This document shows positions 13,157 through 28,063 of a stretch of 64,000 bases of DNA, piece after piece. This DNA comes from Stutzerimonas stutzeri. Lineage in GTDB: Bacteria; Pseudomonadota; Gammaproteobacteria; Pseudomonadales; Pseudomonadaceae. The stretch spans positions 682,001-746,000 of the forward strand of contig NZ_POUT01000001.1 in NCBI RefSeq assembly GCF_002890915.1, read 5' to 3'. The notes under the pieces were generated by a model. It did no database searches. It was given only the letters and a program-made list of their open reading frames with translations, and had not been told where the DNA came from. The stretch's first letter is position 1. Each line of letters begins with the position of its first letter. The position numbers and the translations under genes were made by a program.

Positions 13157-13184
13157 CTCCCCGTTAGCCTGACAGGAGGCCCCC

Positions 13185-14552
13185 ATGAGCCATGCCCGCG
13201 ATACCATCGCCGCCGTCGCCACCGCGCCCGGACGCGGCGGGGTGGGCATCGTCCGTGTCTCGGGCCCGCGTGCCAGGGCGGTCGCGATCACCCTCAGCGG
13301 ACGCGAGCCGACGCCGCGGCATGCGCACTACGGGCCGTTCCACGCCGACGACGGCGAGGTGATCGACGAAGGGCTGCTGCTGTTCTTCCCCGGGCCGCAT
13401 TCCTTCACCGGCGAGGATGTGCTGGAGCTGCAGGGCCACGGCGGCCCGGTGGTGCTTGACATGCTGTTGCAGCGCTGCGTGGAGCTGGGCGCGCGGCTGG
13501 CGCGGCCCGGCGAATTCAGCGAACGGGCCTTCCTCAACGACAAGCTCGACCTGGCCCAGGCCGAGGCCATCGCCGACCTGATCGAGGCGAGTTCGGCCCA
13601 GGCCGCGCGCAATGCCGTGCGTTCCCTGCAGGGCGAGTTCTCCCGGCGGGTGCACCAGCTCACCGAGCGCCTGATCCAGCTGCGCATCTACGTCGAGGCG
13701 GCCATCGACTTTCCCGAGGAGGAAATCGATTTCCTCGCCGATGGCCACGTGCTCGCGCAACTCGAGGGCGTACGTGCCGAGTTATCCACAGTTTTGCGCG
13801 AGGCCGGCCAGGGTGCCTTGCTGCGCGACGGCATGACGGTGGTCATCGCCGGCCGGCCCAACGCCGGCAAGTCCAGCCTGCTCAATGCGCTGGCCGGGCG
13901 CGAGGCGGCCATCGTCACCGATATCGCCGGCACCACCCGCGACGTGCTGCGCGAACACATCCTCATCGACGGCATGCCGCTGCACGTGGTGGACACCGCC
14001 GGGCTGCGCGACACCCAGGACCATGTCGAGCGCATCGGCGTACAGCGCGCGCTCAGCGCCATCGGCGAGGCCGACCGGGTGCTGCTGATGGTCGATGCCA
14101 GCGCCCCCGAGGCCGACGATCCCTCGGCGCTCTGGCCGGAATTCCTCGACAGCAGCCCGGAGCCGACCAAGGTCACGCTGATCCGCAACAAGGCCGACCT
14201 GAGCGGCGAGCCGATCGCCCTGCAGGTCGCCGCCGATGGCCAGGTGACGCTGAGCCTGTGCGCCCGTTCCGGCGAAGGCATCGAGCTGCTGCGCGAGCAC
14301 CTGAAAAGCTGCATGGGCTACGAACAGACTGCCGAAAGCAGCTTCAGCGCCCGCCGCCGTCACCTGGATGCGCTGCGCCTGGCCGAGCAGTACCTGCAAC
14401 ACGGTCACGCCCAGCTGACCCTCGCCGGCGCCGGCGAACTGCTGGCCGAGGACCTGCGCCTGGCGCAACAGGCGCTCGGCGAGATCACCGGGGCGTTCAG
14501 CTCCGACGATCTGCTTGGGCGTATCTTCTCGAGTTTCTGCATCGGCAAGTGA
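13185..14552 (+). CDS. mnmE: tRNA modification GTPase MnmE (TrmE)
   Basis: 455 aa. The N-terminal tetrahydrofolate-binding domain is followed by a helical domain with an inserted G domain (P-loop [16 protein letters not shown], then DIAGTTRD and DTAGLRDT). The protein ends in FCIGK, the invariant C-terminal cysteine motif. With MnmG it installs the carboxymethylaminomethyl group on wobble uridine 34 of some tRNAs. It is preceded by an AGGAGG-type ribosome site. Confidence 0.97.
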   Translation: MSHARDTIAAVATAPGRGGVGIVRVSGPRARAVAITLSGREPTPRHAHYGPFHADDGEVIDEGLLLFFPGPHSFTGEDVLELQGHGGPVVLDMLLQRCVELGARLARPGEFSERAFLNDKLDLAQAEAIADLIEASSAQAARNAVRSLQGEFSRRVHQLTERLIQLRIYVEAAIDFPEEEIDFLADGHVLAQLEGVRAELSTVLREAGQGALLRDGMTVVIAGRPNAGKSSLLNALAGREAAIVTDIAGTTRDVLREHILIDGMPLHVVDTAGLRDTQDHVERIGVQRALSAIGEADRVLLMVDASAPEADDPSALWPEFLDSSPEPTKVTLIRNKADLSGEPIALQVAADGQVTLSLCARSGEGIELLREHLKSCMGYEQTAESSFSARRRHLDALRLAEQYLQHGHAQLTLAGAGELLAEDLRLAQQALGEITGAFSSDDLLGRIFSSFCIGK

Positions 14553-15067
14553 GTCCGATACAGGCGTAATCACCCGCCTGCGCCCCCCGTCCTCTCCGCC
14601 CCAATCCCGTCATCCGCCGTGCCGCAAAGTGCGGCGGATGGCTGTGTGCGCATGCTTTATCTGCTACCACCATGCTGGAGCAGGAGCCCTGTGGAAAAAC
14701 GGCCCTGAACCCGGTCGATAAGACGACCCGAAAGCCGAGGATAATCCCGCTTGTGCATAAGCCTTGATTTAATCCACAGGCTGCCGACGGCAAACACACC
14801 GCCGACACCCAGCCACCGCACAGGGTTATCATTCCTTGCAAACGGCGCCAGGAGTGGGCTGCAAGCTTTTATCCACAGAATGTCTTGTCACCATACATAA
14901 ACATATAAACAAGCTCTTTATAAATTTCTTCTTCTTTGTATTCTTTTGCCTGCCCGAGCATTCGACCCAACGGTTGATCATTTTTTGCTCAGGGCCCTTC
15001 TTTAGCTTCGGCTAAATCCCTATACTTCGCGGTTTCCCCAATTCCCATCTGAACAGGCACGAGGTGC
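14553..15067. other. mnmE-mnmG intergenic region with DnaA-box cluster and AT-rich stretch
   Basis: A 515-bp gap without a credible gene. It holds one consensus DnaA box TTATCCACA (14869-14877) and one-mismatch boxes at 14690-14698 (minus), 14752-14760 (minus) and 14770-14778 (plus). Immediately after is a strongly AT-rich, pyrimidine-rich segment (about 14890-14950). Boxes on one side of an unwinding-type AT stretch beside gidA/mnmG is the arrangement of the enterobacterial oriC. It could be a second or vestigial origin, or a DnaA-regulated promoter for mnmG. Confidence 0.55.
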
Positions 15068-16962
<1,895 letters not shown>

Positions 16963-16963
<1 letters not shown>

Positions 16964-17610
16964 TGAACGGAGTCAGCGAACAGCACGCCGCCGAGCTTGC
17001 TCGCGGCGCCGCTGAACTCGGCATCGACGTCAGCACCCACCAGCAGGAACAGCTGCTGGCCTACCTGGCGTTGCTGATCAAGTGGAACAAGGCCTACAAC
17101 CTGACCGCAGTGCGCGATCCGGACGAGATGGTCTCGCGTCACCTGCTCGACAGCCTCAGCGTGGTGCCCTTCGTCGCCGAAGCCGGCCAGCACTGGCTCG
17201 ACGTCGGCAGCGGCGGTGGCATGCCAGGCGTGCCCTTGGCGATCATGTTCCCCGAGCATGGCTTCACCCTGCTCGACGCCAACGGCAAGAAGACCCGTTT
17301 CCTGACCCAGGTGAAGCTGGAGCTGAAACTGACCAATCTCGAGGTCGTCCACGACCGAGTGGAACATTATCGGCCGGCAACCCCGTTCGACGGCATCACC
17401 TCGCGGGCCTTCAGCTCCCTGCAGGACTTCACCGACTGGACCCGTCATCTGGGGGCAGCCGATTGCCGCTGGCTGGCGATGAAGGGCGTGCAGCCCGACG
17501 ACGAACTGCAGGCGCTGCCGGACGATTTCCGCTTGGATGCCTGTCACGTACTCAAGGTTCCCGGTTGCCAAGGCCAGCGCCATCTGCTGATACTGCGCCG
17601 CACTTCATGA
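16963..17610 (+). CDS. rsmG: 16S rRNA (guanine-527-N7)-methyltransferase RsmG (GidB)
   Basis: 215 aa. The SAM-binding Rossmann motif [16 protein letters not shown] and the block [25 protein letters not shown] identify GidB/RsmG. It methylates G527 of 16S rRNA using S-adenosylmethionine. Start and mnmG stop overlap, indicating translational coupling, and parA follows after 16 bp. Confidence 0.97.
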
Positions 17611-17626
17611 CGGACAGACGCTGACC

Positions 17627-18415
17627 ATGGCCAGAGTATTCGCCATCGCCAACCAGAAGGGCGGTGTCGCCAAGACCACCACCTGCATCAACCTGGCCGC
17701 CTCGCTGGTGGCCACCCGGCGCCGGGTGCTACTGATCGACCTCGACCCCCAGGGTAACGCCACCACCGGCAGCGGCGTGGACAAGCTGAACCTGGAGTAC
17801 TCGATCTACGACGTGCTGATCGGCGAATGCAGCCTGGTGGACGCCATGCAGTTCTCCGAACACGGCGGCTACCAGCTGCTGCCGGCCAACCGCGACCTGA
17901 CCGCGGCCGAGGTCGCGCTGCTGAACCTGCCGGCCAAGGAGAACCGCCTGCGCGAGGCGCTGGCGCCGGTGCGCGAGAACTACGACTACATCCTCATCGA
18001 CTGCCCGCCGTCGCTGTCGATGCTGACCATCAACGCGCTGACCGCCGCCGACGGCGTGATCATCCCCATGCAGTGCGAGTACTACGCGCTCGAAGGCTTG
18101 AGCGATCTGGTCAACTCGATCCAGCGCATCGGCCAAGCGCTGAATCCGAGCCTGAAGATCGAAGGCCTGTTGCGCACCATGTACGACCCGCGCAGCAGCC
18201 TGACCAACGACGTCTCCGAACAGCTCAAGGCACATTTCGGCGACAAGCTCTACGACACCGTCATCCCACGCAACGTGCGGCTCGCCGAGGCGCCCAGCCA
18301 CGGCATGCCGGCACTGGTCTACGACAAGCAATCCAAGGGCGCACTGGCCTACCTGGCACTGGCCGGCGAACTGTCGCGGCGCCAGCGCCAGGCCGCGCGC
18401 AGCGCCCTCGCATAA
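17627..18415 (+). CDS. parA: Chromosome partitioning ATPase ParA (Soj)
   Basis: 262 aa. Deviant Walker A KGGVAKTT near the N-terminus, Walker A' LIDLDPQGNATTGSG and Walker B-type ILIDCPPS mark a chromosomal ParA. ATP-bound dimers coat the nucleoid and pull ParB-parS complexes. The gene sits with parB beside the origin and within 12 kb of three candidate parS sites or fewer, of which two are in recF. Confidence 0.97.
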   Translation: MARVFAIANQKGGVAKTTTCINLAASLVATRRRVLLIDLDPQGNATTGSGVDKLNLEYSIYDVLIGECSLVDAMQFSEHGGYQLLPANRDLTAAEVALLNLPAKENRLREALAPVRENYDYILIDCPPSLSMLTINALTAADGVIIPMQCEYYALEGLSDLVNSIQRIGQALNPSLKIEGLLRTMYDPRSSLTNDVSEQLKAHFGDKLYDTVIPRNVRLAEAPSHGMPALVYDKQSKGALAYLALAGELSRRQRQAARSALA

Positions 18416-18424
18416 GGAATCTTC

Positions 18425-19297
18425 ATGGCGACCAAGAAAAGAGGCCTAGGACGCGGACTGGATGCCCTGCTCGGCGGCGCCAGCGTCTCGGCCATGCAGG
18501 AAGAGGCGGCCAAGGTCGATACCCGCGAACTGCAGCACCTGCCGCTGGAGTTGATCCAGCGCGGCAAGTACCAGCCGCGCCGCGACATGGACCCGCAGGC
18601 CCTGGAAGAGCTGGCCCAGTCGATCAGGACCCATGGCGTGATGCAGCCGATCGTGGTGCGGCCGATCACTGGCGGCCGCTACGAGATCATCGCCGGCGAG
18701 CGCCGCTGGCGCGCCAGCCAGCAGGCCGGCATCGAAGCCGTGCCGGCATTGGTCCGGGAAGTCGCCGACGAGGCCGCCATCGCCATGGCGCTGATCGAGA
18801 ACATCCAGCGCGAGGACCTCAATCCGATCGAAGAGGCCGTGGCTCTGCAACGCCTGCAGCAGGAATTCCAGCTGACCCAGCAGCAGGTGGCCGACGCGGT
18901 GGGCAAGTCGCGCGTCGCTGTGAGCAACCTGCTGCGGCTGATCGCCCTGCCCGAAGAGATCAAGACGCTGCTGTCCCATGGCGACCTGGAGATGGGCCAT
19001 GCCCGCGCATTGCTGGGTTTGCCGGGCGAACGACAGATAGAAGGCGCGCGGCATGTTGTCGCACGCGGGCTGACCGTGCGGCAGACCGAAGCGCTGGTGC
19101 GCCAGTGGCTGAACAGCAAGGAAACGCCCAAGGTCGAGGCCAGGGTCGATCCGGACATCAGTCGCCTGGAGCAGCGCCTGGCCGAACGTCTGGGCTCTCC
19201 GGTGCAGATCAAGCACGGTCAGAAGGGCAAGGGCCAGCTGGTGATCCGTTACAGTTCACTGGACGAACTGCAGGGCGTGCTGGCGCACATCCGCTGA
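18425..19297 (+). CDS. parB: Chromosome partitioning protein ParB (CTP-binding clamp)
   Basis: 290 aa, 9 bp after parA. An N-terminal basic patch RGLGRGLDALLGG is followed by the ParB/Srx domain with the nucleotide-binding GERRWRAS motif, a helix-turn-helix domain (TQQQVADAVGKSRVAVSNLLRL) that reads parS, and a C-terminal dimerization region. It loads at parS and spreads as a sliding clamp. Matching sites lie at 6474, 7104 and, less perfectly, 34319. Confidence 0.97.
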   Translation: MATKKRGLGRGLDALLGGASVSAMQEEAAKVDTRELQHLPLELIQRGKYQPRRDMDPQALEELAQSIRTHGVMQPIVVRPITGGRYEIIAGERRWRASQQAGIEAVPALVREVADEAAIAMALIENIQREDLNPIEEAVALQRLQQEFQLTQQQVADAVGKSRVAVSNLLRLIALPEEIKTLLSHGDLEMGHARALLGLPGERQIEGARHVVARGLTVRQTEALVRQWLNSKETPKVEARVDPDISRLEQRLAERLGSPVQIKHGQKGKGQLVIRYSSLDELQGVLAHIR

Positions 19298-19340
19298 TAC
19301 AAAATGTTTGTAGTGCTAGTCGGAAAATACTACCGGATGG

Positions 19341-19369
19341 TTGAACGCTGACTGGCCTGCTCCTATACT
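19341..19369 (+). promoter_or_regulatory. Sigma-70 promoter of the atp operon
   Basis: TTGAAC (19341-19346), 17-bp spacer, TATACT (19364-19369), about 60 bp before atpI. Each hexamer is close to consensus and the spacing is ideal. Confidence 0.75.
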
Positions 19370-19431
19370 CGCCGCGCTTTTTTGACTGCGGACAATTAAT
19401 TTGCGCGGCCTGCTGCAGTGATGGAAAACCG

Positions 19432-19830
19432 GTGAACATACGCAACAGAACACCCTTCCATCGCCTCCCGGCTTTTCGCGTTCTGCTGATGCAAGCACTG
19501 GTCGCTCTATTGACCGCTGTCTCATGTGGGGTCCTTTTTGGTATCGTCGCCGGCTACTCGGCCTTGTGCGGCGGTCTGATCGCGCTGTTGGCGAACGTGT
19601 ATTTCGCATACAAGGCCTTTCGTTATTTTGGCGCACGTTCGACCCGGGCGATCATCCAGTCCTTCTGGTCTGGAGAGATGGGTAAACAGATTCTTGCAGC
19701 AGCGCTGTTCGCGCTGGTGTTCGTGGGGGTGCGGCCGCTGCAGCCGGTTGCCTTGTTCGCTGGCTATCTGCTGGTTCTGGGCGTCGGTGCAAGTGCGCTC
19801 CTGCTGATGAAAAACAATCCGAAGCATTGA
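19432..19830 (+). CDS. atpI: F0F1 ATP synthase assembly protein AtpI
   Basis: 132 aa from GTG 19432. The nearby ATG at about 19421 is out of frame and stops at once. Four hydrophobic segments and the motif GYSALCGGLIALLANVYFAYKAFR match AtpI. It acts in the inner membrane on c-ring assembly or Mg2+ supply and opens the atp operon. Confidence 0.9.
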   Translation: MNIRNRTPFHRLPAFRVLLMQALVALLTAVSCGVLFGIVAGYSALCGGLIALLANVYFAYKAFRYFGARSTRAIIQSFWSGEMGKQILAAALFALVFVGVRPLQPVALFAGYLLVLGVGASALLLMKNNPKH

Positions 19831-20700
<870 letters not shown>

Positions 20701-20740
20701 AAACCGCTAACGCTTCACCGAAAAACCTTAACCCCCTTAG

Positions 20741-20983
<243 letters not shown>

Positions 20984-21076
20984 GCATTTTTCCGGTTTGA
21001 GATGGGGTTCGCCGGGCGAGCCCCGTCGCCGTGGAATGACTCCCGCGTTGAACGAGATAGCACGAGGTAAATCGCT

Positions 21077-21547
21077 GTGAACATTAACTTGACGCTGTTC
21101 GGTCAGACGCTCGCCTTCGCTATCTTCGTTTGGTTCTGCATGAAATTCGTATGGCCGCCCATCACCCAGGCCATGCAGCAGCGCCAGAAGAAGATCGCCG
21201 AAGGACTGGATGCGGCAGGCCGTGCGCAGCAAGACCTGAAACTGGCTCAGGACAAGGTGTCCAACACCCTGCGTGAGACCAAGGAGCAGGCAGCCCAGAT
21301 CATCGAACAGGCGAACAAGCACGCCAACGCGATCATCGAGGAAGCCAAGCAGCAGGCACGTGTGGAAGGCGAGCGACTGGTCGCCGGCGCCCGCGCCGAG
21401 ATCGAACAGGAAGTGAACCGTGCCAGGGACCAACTGCGCAGTCAGGTAGCGGCTCTGGCCGTCGCCGGCGCGGAGAAGATCCTGGAGTCCCAGGTGGACG
21501 CCAAGGTGCACAACGAGCTGGTCGAAAAACTGGCCTCCCAACTCTAA
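21077..21547 (+). CDS. atpF: ATP synthase F0 subunit b
   Basis: 156 aa from GTG 21077 ([10 protein letters not shown]). A single N-terminal membrane helix ([16 protein letters not shown]) is followed by a long charged coiled coil, the peripheral stalk that holds F1 to subunit a. It is preceded by an AGGT-type ribosome site. Confidence 0.97.
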   Translation: MNINLTLFGQTLAFAIFVWFCMKFVWPPITQAMQQRQKKIAEGLDAAGRAQQDLKLAQDKVSNTLRETKEQAAQIIEQANKHANAIIEEAKQQARVEGERLVAGARAEIEQEVNRARDQLRSQVAALAVAGAEKILESQVDAKVHNELVEKLASQL

Positions 21548-21559
21548 GCGAGGCAAGCG

Positions 21560-22096
21560 ATGATCAATACCCAGACGCTTGCTCGGCCTTACGCGAAAGC
21601 CGCTTTCGAGTTCGCCAGTGCGGCAGGACAGACCGAATCCTGGTCGAAGATGCTCAACCTGGCCGCCGTCGCTGTTGAAGTCCCCGAAGTCGCAGCGTTG
21701 CTGAACGACCCCCGCCTGACCAGCGAAAGCAAGGTTCAGGAACTGGTGCGTCTGCTCGGCGACGATACCGACGAAGCGTTCCGCAACTACGTCCAGACCC
21801 TTGGCGAGAATGATCGCCTGTCGGTCCTGCCGACCGTGTGGGAGCTGTACGAGGACATCAAGGCGCAAGCCGAGAAAACGCTCGAAGCCGAAGTCGAAAC
21901 CGCCTTCGAGCTCAGCAACGCGCAACTCCAAACTTTGGCTGCCGCCCTGTCGAAGCGGCTAGATCGCACCGTCAACCTCCAGCAGGCCGTGAATCCTGCG
22001 CTGATCGGCGGCGTGGTGATTCGCGCCGGTGACGTGGTTGTCGACGGTTCGGTCCGCGGCAAACTGAGCCAGTTGGCCGAATCGTTGAAATCCTGA
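21560..22096 (+). CDS. atpH: ATP synthase F1 subunit delta
   Basis: 178 aa. The N-terminus TLARPYAKAAFEFA and the C-terminal IGGVVIRAGDVVVDGSVRGKL match the OSCP/delta family. It links the b-subunit stalk to the top of the alpha-beta hexamer. It lies 12 bp after atpF and 15 bp before atpA. Confidence 0.97.
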   Translation: MINTQTLARPYAKAAFEFASAAGQTESWSKMLNLAAVAVEVPEVAALLNDPRLTSESKVQELVRLLGDDTDEAFRNYVQTLGENDRLSVLPTVWELYEDIKAQAEKTLEAEVETAFELSNAQLQTLAAALSKRLDRTVNLQQAVNPALIGGVVIRAGDVVVDGSVRGKLSQLAESLKS

Positions 22097-22111
22097 TTTG
22101 AGGGTCATGGC

Positions 22112-23656
22112 ATGCAGCAACTGAATCCTTCCGAGATTAGTGAAATCATCAAGCAGCGCATCGAGAAATCGGATGTCGCTGCTCAAGCCCGTAACGAGGG
22201 CACCGTCGTCAGCGTTTCCGACGGCATCGTACGCATCTACGGTCTGGCCGACGTCATGTACGGCGAAATGATCGAGTTCCCCGGCGGCATCTTCGGTATG
22301 GCACTGAACCTGGAGCAGGACTCCGTCGGTGCCGTGGTTCTGGGTAACTACCTGGGCCTGACCGAAGGCATGAGCGCCAAGTGCACCGGCCGCATCCTCG
22401 AAGTTCCGGTAGGTCCGGAACTGCTGGGCCGCGTGGTCGACGCACTGGGCAACCCGATCGATGGCAAGGGCCCGATCAACGCCAAGGAAACCGACGCCGT
22501 CGAGAAAGTGGCACCGGGCGTGATCTGGCGTAAGTCGGTCGACCAGCCGGTACAGACCGGCTACAAGTCGGTCGACGCCATGATCCCGGTCGGTCGTGGC
22601 CAGCGCGAGCTGATCATCGGTGACCGCCAGATCGGCAAGACCGCCATGGCGATCGACGCCATCATCAACCAGCGCAACAGCGGCATCCGTTGCGTCTACG
22701 TGGCCATCGGTCAGAAGCAGTCGACCATCGCCAACGTGGTGCGCAAGCTGGAAGAGCATGGCGCCCTGGCCAACACCATCATCGTCGCCGCCTCGGCTTC
22801 CGAGTCCGCCGCGCTGCAGTACCTGGCTCCGTACGCCGGCTGCACCATGGGCGAGTACTTCCGTGACCGCGGTGAAGACGCGCTGATCGTCTATGACGAT
22901 CTGTCCAAGCAGGCCGTGGCCTATCGCCAGATTTCCCTGCTGCTGCGCCGTCCGCCGGGACGCGAAGCCTACCCGGGCGACGTGTTCTATCTCCACAGCC
23001 GTCTGCTGGAGCGTGCTTCCCGCGTTTCCGAAGAGTATGTCGAGAAGTTCACCAACGGTGCCGTGACCGGCAAGACCGGCTCGCTGACCGCGCTGCCGAT
23101 CATCGAGACCCAGGCGGGCGACGTTTCCGCGTTCGTTCCGACCAACGTGATTTCCATCACCGACGGTCAGATCTTCCTGGAATCGGCCATGTTCAACGCA
23201 GGCATCCGCCCGGCCGTCAACGCCGGTATCTCGGTATCCCGCGTCGGTGGCGCCGCGCAGACCAAGATCATCAAGAAGCTCTCCGGTGGCATCCGTACCG
23301 CCCTGGCCCAGTACCGTGAACTGGCTGCGTTCGCGCAGTTCGCTTCCGATCTGGACGAGGCCACCCGCAAGCAGCTCGAGCATGGTCAGCGCGTCACCGA
23401 GCTGATGAAGCAGAAGCAGTACGCGCCGATGTCCATCGCCGACATGTCCGTGTCCCTGTATGCCGCCGAGCGTGGCTTCCTGGGCGACGTGGAAGTGGCG
23501 AAGGTGGGTGCTTTCGAGCAGGCCCTGATCGCCTTCTTCAACCGCGAGTTCGCCGAGCTGATGGCGAAGATCAACGTGAAGGGCGACTTCAATGACGAAA
23601 TCGACGCGGGCCTGAAGGCCGGCATCGAGAAGTTCAAGGCCACGCAAAGCTGGTAA
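22112..23656 (+). CDS. atpA: ATP synthase F1 subunit alpha
   Basis: 514 aa. P-loop [13 protein letters not shown] and the arginine-finger region of the non-catalytic nucleotide-binding subunit are present ([24 protein letters not shown] in the alpha/beta signature region). It forms the alpha3-beta3 head with AtpD. Confidence 0.98.
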   Translation: MQQLNPSEISEIIKQRIEKSDVAAQARNEGTVVSVSDGIVRIYGLADVMYGEMIEFPGGIFGMALNLEQDSVGAVVLGNYLGLTEGMSAKCTGRILEVPVGPELLGRVVDALGNPIDGKGPINAKETDAVEKVAPGVIWRKSVDQPVQTGYKSVDAMIPVGRGQRELIIGDRQIGKTAMAIDAIINQRNSGIRCVYVAIGQKQSTIANVVRKLEEHGALANTIIVAASASESAALQYLAPYAGCTMGEYFRDRGEDALIVYDDLSKQAVAYRQISLLLRRPPGREAYPGDVFYLHSRLLERASRVSEEYVEKFTNGAVTGKTGSLTALPIIETQAGDVSAFVPTNVISITDGQIFLESAMFNAGIRPAVNAGISVSRVGGAAQTKIIKKLSGGIRTALAQYRELAAFAQFASDLDEATRKQLEHGQRVTELMKQKQYAPMSIADMSVSLYAAERGFLGDVEVAKVGAFEQALIAFFNREFAELMAKINVKGDFNDEIDAGLKAGIEKFKATQSW

Positions 23657-23706
23657 GCCGCAGCGGGCGCCTCGCGGCGCCCGCCTGCTAACCCGATAGG
23701 TGTCAA

Positions 23707-24573
23707 ATGGCAGGCGCAAAAGAGATTCGCAGCAAGATTGCGAGCATCAAAAGCACGCAGAAGATCACCAGCGCCATGGAGAAGGTGGCGGTCAGCAAGA
23801 TGCGCAAGGCACAGCAGCGCATGGCGGCCAGCCGTCCTTATGCGGAGCGGATCCGGCAGGTGATTGGCCATCTGGCCAACGCCAACCCCGAGTACCGTCA
23901 CCCGTTCATGGTGGAGCGTCCGGTCAAGCGTGTCGGCTATATCGTCGTGTCCACCGACCGTGGTCTGTGCGGCGGCCTGAACATCAACCTGTTCAAGGCG
24001 CTGATCAAGAACATGAAGGAATGGCACGATCAGAAGGTCGAAGCAGACCTTTGCGTGATCGGCAACAAGGGTGCGAGCTTCTTCCGCAGCTTCGGCGGCA
24101 ACGTGGTCGCGGCAATCGGCAACCTCGGCGAAGAGCCGTCGATCAACGATCTGATCGGCAGCGTCAAGGTCATGCTCGATGGCTTCCACGAGGGCCGTAT
24201 CGATCGCTTGTACCTGGTATCCAACAAGTTCATCAACACCATGACCCAGAAACCGACGGTCGACCAACTGCTGCCGCTGGCTGCAGACGAGAACGCCGAG
24301 CCGGTCAAGAAGGGTCAGTGGGACTACCTCTACGAGCCGGACGCCCAGCAACTGCTGGATGCCCTGCTGGTTCGTTACATCGAGTCCCAGGCCTATCAGG
24401 CGGTGGTCGAGAACGGCGCAGCCGAACAGGCGGCGCGGATGATTGCCATGAAGAACGCAACCGACAACGCCGGTGAATTGATCAGCGATCTGCAACTGGT
24501 CTACAACAAGGCCCGTCAGGCTGCGATCACTCAGGAAATTTCGGAAATCGTCGGCGGCGCTGCCGCGGTTTAA
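23707..24573 (+). CDS. atpG: ATP synthase F1 subunit gamma
   Basis: 288 aa. The N-terminal helix [20 protein letters not shown] and the C-terminal helix [15 protein letters not shown] form the rotating coiled coil within the head. [11 protein letters not shown] in the middle is a family motif. Confidence 0.97.
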   Translation: MAGAKEIRSKIASIKSTQKITSAMEKVAVSKMRKAQQRMAASRPYAERIRQVIGHLANANPEYRHPFMVERPVKRVGYIVVSTDRGLCGGLNINLFKALIKNMKEWHDQKVEADLCVIGNKGASFFRSFGGNVVAAIGNLGEEPSINDLIGSVKVMLDGFHEGRIDRLYLVSNKFINTMTQKPTVDQLLPLAADENAEPVKKGQWDYLYEPDAQQLLDALLVRYIESQAYQAVVENGAAEQAARMIAMKNATDNAGELISDLQLVYNKARQAAITQEISEIVGGAAAV

Positions 24574-25980
<1,407 letters not shown>

Positions 25981-26055
25981 CTGGCGCGCCCGTTCGCGGG
26001 CGCCGATCCAGCCTGACCGGCCTTGGCCGGGCGGGCTGATTACCGAGGCATAAGT

Positions 26056-26484
26056 ATGGCTATGACAGTCCATTGCGACATCGTCAGCGCGGAAGAAGAG
26101 CTGTTCTCGGGGCTGGTGGAAATGGTCGTCGCCCATGGCAACCTGGGTGACATCGGTATCCTGCCGGGCCACGCGCCGCTGCTGACCGATCTCAAGCCGG
26201 GTCCGGTGCGGGTGATCAAGCAGGGTGGCGACGAGGAGATCTTCTACATCTCCGGCGGCTTCATCGAAGTGCAGCCGAACATGGTGAAGGTTCTCGCCGA
26301 TACCGCCACGCGCGCCAAGGACATCGACGAGGCCGCTGCTCAGGCCGCCGTCAAGGCTGCGGAAAAGGCGTTGCACGAGAAGGGGGCGGATTTCGACTAC
26401 GGTTCCGCCGCCGCTCGTCTGGCCGAAGCTGCCGCCCAGCTGCGTACCATCGAGCACCTGCGCAAGAAGTACGGCCGGCACTGA
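26056..26484 (+). CDS. atpC: ATP synthase F1 subunit epsilon
   Basis: 142 aa from ATG 26056 ([19 protein letters not shown]), which has a GAGG ribosome site. An upstream in-frame ATG at 26023 gives an unlikely extension. The beta-sandwich motif [15 protein letters not shown] and the helical C-terminus match epsilon, the coupling and inhibitory subunit. Last gene of the operon. Confidence 0.96.
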   Translation: MAMTVHCDIVSAEEELFSGLVEMVVAHGNLGDIGILPGHAPLLTDLKPGPVRVIKQGGDEEIFYISGGFIEVQPNMVKVLADTATRAKDIDEAAAQAAVKAAEKALHEKGADFDYGSAAARLAEAAAQLRTIEHLRKKYGRH

Positions 26485-26513
26485 TCGGCCCGCGACTTCA
26501 TCGCGCACGAGTA

Positions 26514-26541
26514 AAAGGGTAGCCTTGGCTACCCTTTTTCT
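26514..26541 (+). terminator. Rho-independent terminator of the atp operon
   Basis: AAAGGGTAGCC (26514-26524), loop TT, GGCTACCCTTT (26527-26537), followed by TTC and a T-rich tract. Confidence 0.92.
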
Positions 26542-26628
26542 TTTTCCGCCATTTGTCGGACCGGCGCGCGGATGGCTCCGGCATCGCCGGGCCGCTACCC
26601 GGCCCGATACCGTTTCAGGATCAGCCCC

Positions 26629-27993
26629 ATGTCTCTCGATATCGTCATTCTCGCCGCCGGTCAGGGCACCCGCATGCGTTCCTCCCTGCCCAAGGTGCTG
26701 CATCCGGTCGCCGGCAAATCCATGCTCGGGCATGTCATCGATACCGCGCGTGCGCTGCAGCCCCGGAGCATCCAGGTGGTCATCGGCCATGGCGCCGAGC
26801 AGGTGCGCCAGTGCCTGGCGGGCGAGGACCTCAACTACGTCGTCCAGGCCGAGCAGCTCGGCACCGGCCATGCGGTGGCGCAGGCGCTGCCGAACCTCGC
26901 GGCCGAGCGGGTGCTGATCCTCTACGGCGACGTGCCGCTGATCGAGGCCGAAACCCTGCAGCGCCTGTTGCACAAGGTCGGTCCCGAGCAGCTGGCGCTG
27001 CTCACCGTGGTACTCGACGACCCCAGCGGCTACGGGCGCATCGTCCGCGACGCGCAGGGCGAGGTGCAGGCGATCATCGAGCACAAGGACGCCAGCGCCG
27101 AGCAGCGGGCGATTCGCGAGGGCAATACCGGCATCCTGGCGGTACCGGGCAGCCGTATCGGCGAATGGCTGGGGCGGCTGTCCAACAGCAATGTCCAAGG
27201 CGAGTACTACCTGACCGACGTGATCGCCATGGCGGTGGCCGATGGCCTACGTGTGGCCACCGAGCAGCCGCTGGATGCCATGGAAGTGCAGGGCGCCAAC
27301 GACCGCATCCAGCTTGCCGAACTCGAACGCCACTATCAGCGGCGCGCGGCCCGCCGACTGATGGCCGAGGGGGTGACGCTGCGCGATCCGGCGCGCTTCG
27401 ACCTGCGCGGCGACGTCAGCGTCGGCCGCGACGTGCTGATCGACGTCAACGTGATTCTCGAAGGCAGCGTGATCATCGAGGACGGCGTTTCGATCGGCCC
27501 CAACTGCGTGATCAGGGACAGCACCCTGCGCAAGGGCGCGATCGTCAAGGCCAACTCGCACCTGGAAGGCGCGGAACTCGGCGAGGGCGCCGACTGCGGC
27601 CCGTTCGCCCGCCTGCGCCCCGGCAGTGTGCTCGGCGCCAGGGCGCACGTGGGCAACTTCGTCGAACTGAAGAACGCGACCCTGGCCGAAGGCGCCAAGG
27701 CCGGCCACCTGAGCTACCTGGGCGATGCCGAGATCGGCGCGCGGAGCAACATCGGCGCCGGTACCATTACCTGCAACTACGACGGCGCCAACAAGTTCAG
27801 GACGGTGATGGGCGAGGACGTGTTCATCGGCTCCAACAGCTCGTTGGTCGCGCCGCTGAACCTGGGCGATGGCGCCACCACCGGTGCGGGCTCGGTGATC
27901 ACCGAGGATGTGCCGACGCATACCCTGGCGCTCGGCCGGGGCCGCCAGCGCAACATCGACGGCTGGCAGCGGCCGAGCAAGCAGAAGCCTTAA
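26629..27993 (+). CDS. glmU: Bifunctional N-acetylglucosamine-1-phosphate uridyltransferase / glucosamine-1-phosphate acetyltransferase
   Basis: 454 aa from ATG 26629 ([16 protein letters not shown]). The upstream in-frame ATG at 26572 adds non-conserved residues. The N-terminal pyrophosphorylase has the nucleotide loop [19 protein letters not shown]. The C-terminal half is a left-handed beta-helix of hexapeptide repeats with the acetyl-transfer motif in [11 protein letters not shown]. It makes UDP-GlcNAc for peptidoglycan and LPS. With glmS downstream, the region covers two steps of amino-sugar synthesis. Confidence 0.98.
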   Translation: MSLDIVILAAGQGTRMRSSLPKVLHPVAGKSMLGHVIDTARALQPRSIQVVIGHGAEQVRQCLAGEDLNYVVQAEQLGTGHAVAQALPNLAAERVLILYGDVPLIEAETLQRLLHKVGPEQLALLTVVLDDPSGYGRIVRDAQGEVQAIIEHKDASAEQRAIREGNTGILAVPGSRIGEWLGRLSNSNVQGEYYLTDVIAMAVADGLRVATEQPLDAMEVQGANDRIQLAELERHYQRRAARRLMAEGVTLRDPARFDLRGDVSVGRDVLIDVNVILEGSVIIEDGVSIGPNCVIRDSTLRKGAIVKANSHLEGAELGEGADCGPFARLRPGSVLGARAHVGNFVELKNATLAEGAKAGHLSYLGDAEIGARSNIGAGTITCNYDGANKFRTVMGEDVFIGSNSSLVAPLNLGDGATTGAGSVITEDVPTHTLALGRGRQRNIDGWQRPSKQKP

Positions 27994-28029
27994 GCGGCAC
28001 TGCCAGCTTGCGTCCTCCGGGCGCATATG

Positions 28030-28062
28030 TTTTGATTCGCGGCATTAACTTTCGAATCGAAA
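28030..28062. promoter_or_regulatory. Candidate DeoR-family operator before glmR
   Basis: TTTCGAATCGAAA (28050-28062) is an almost perfect dyad ending 2 bp before the first ATG of the regulator. A related half, TTTTGATTCG, lies 20 bp upstream at 28030-28039. DeoR/GlpR-type repressors commonly bind repeats of TTTCG/CGAAA, so autoregulation is plausible. Confidence 0.45.
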
Positions 28063-28063
28063 C

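Noticed and set aside
14986-15020. TTTAGC-TTCG-GCTAAA hairpin before mnmG as a terminator or riboswitch
   Set aside because: The stem is only six pairs with no U tract, and no known riboswitch core is visible. It may be part of the mnmG leader.
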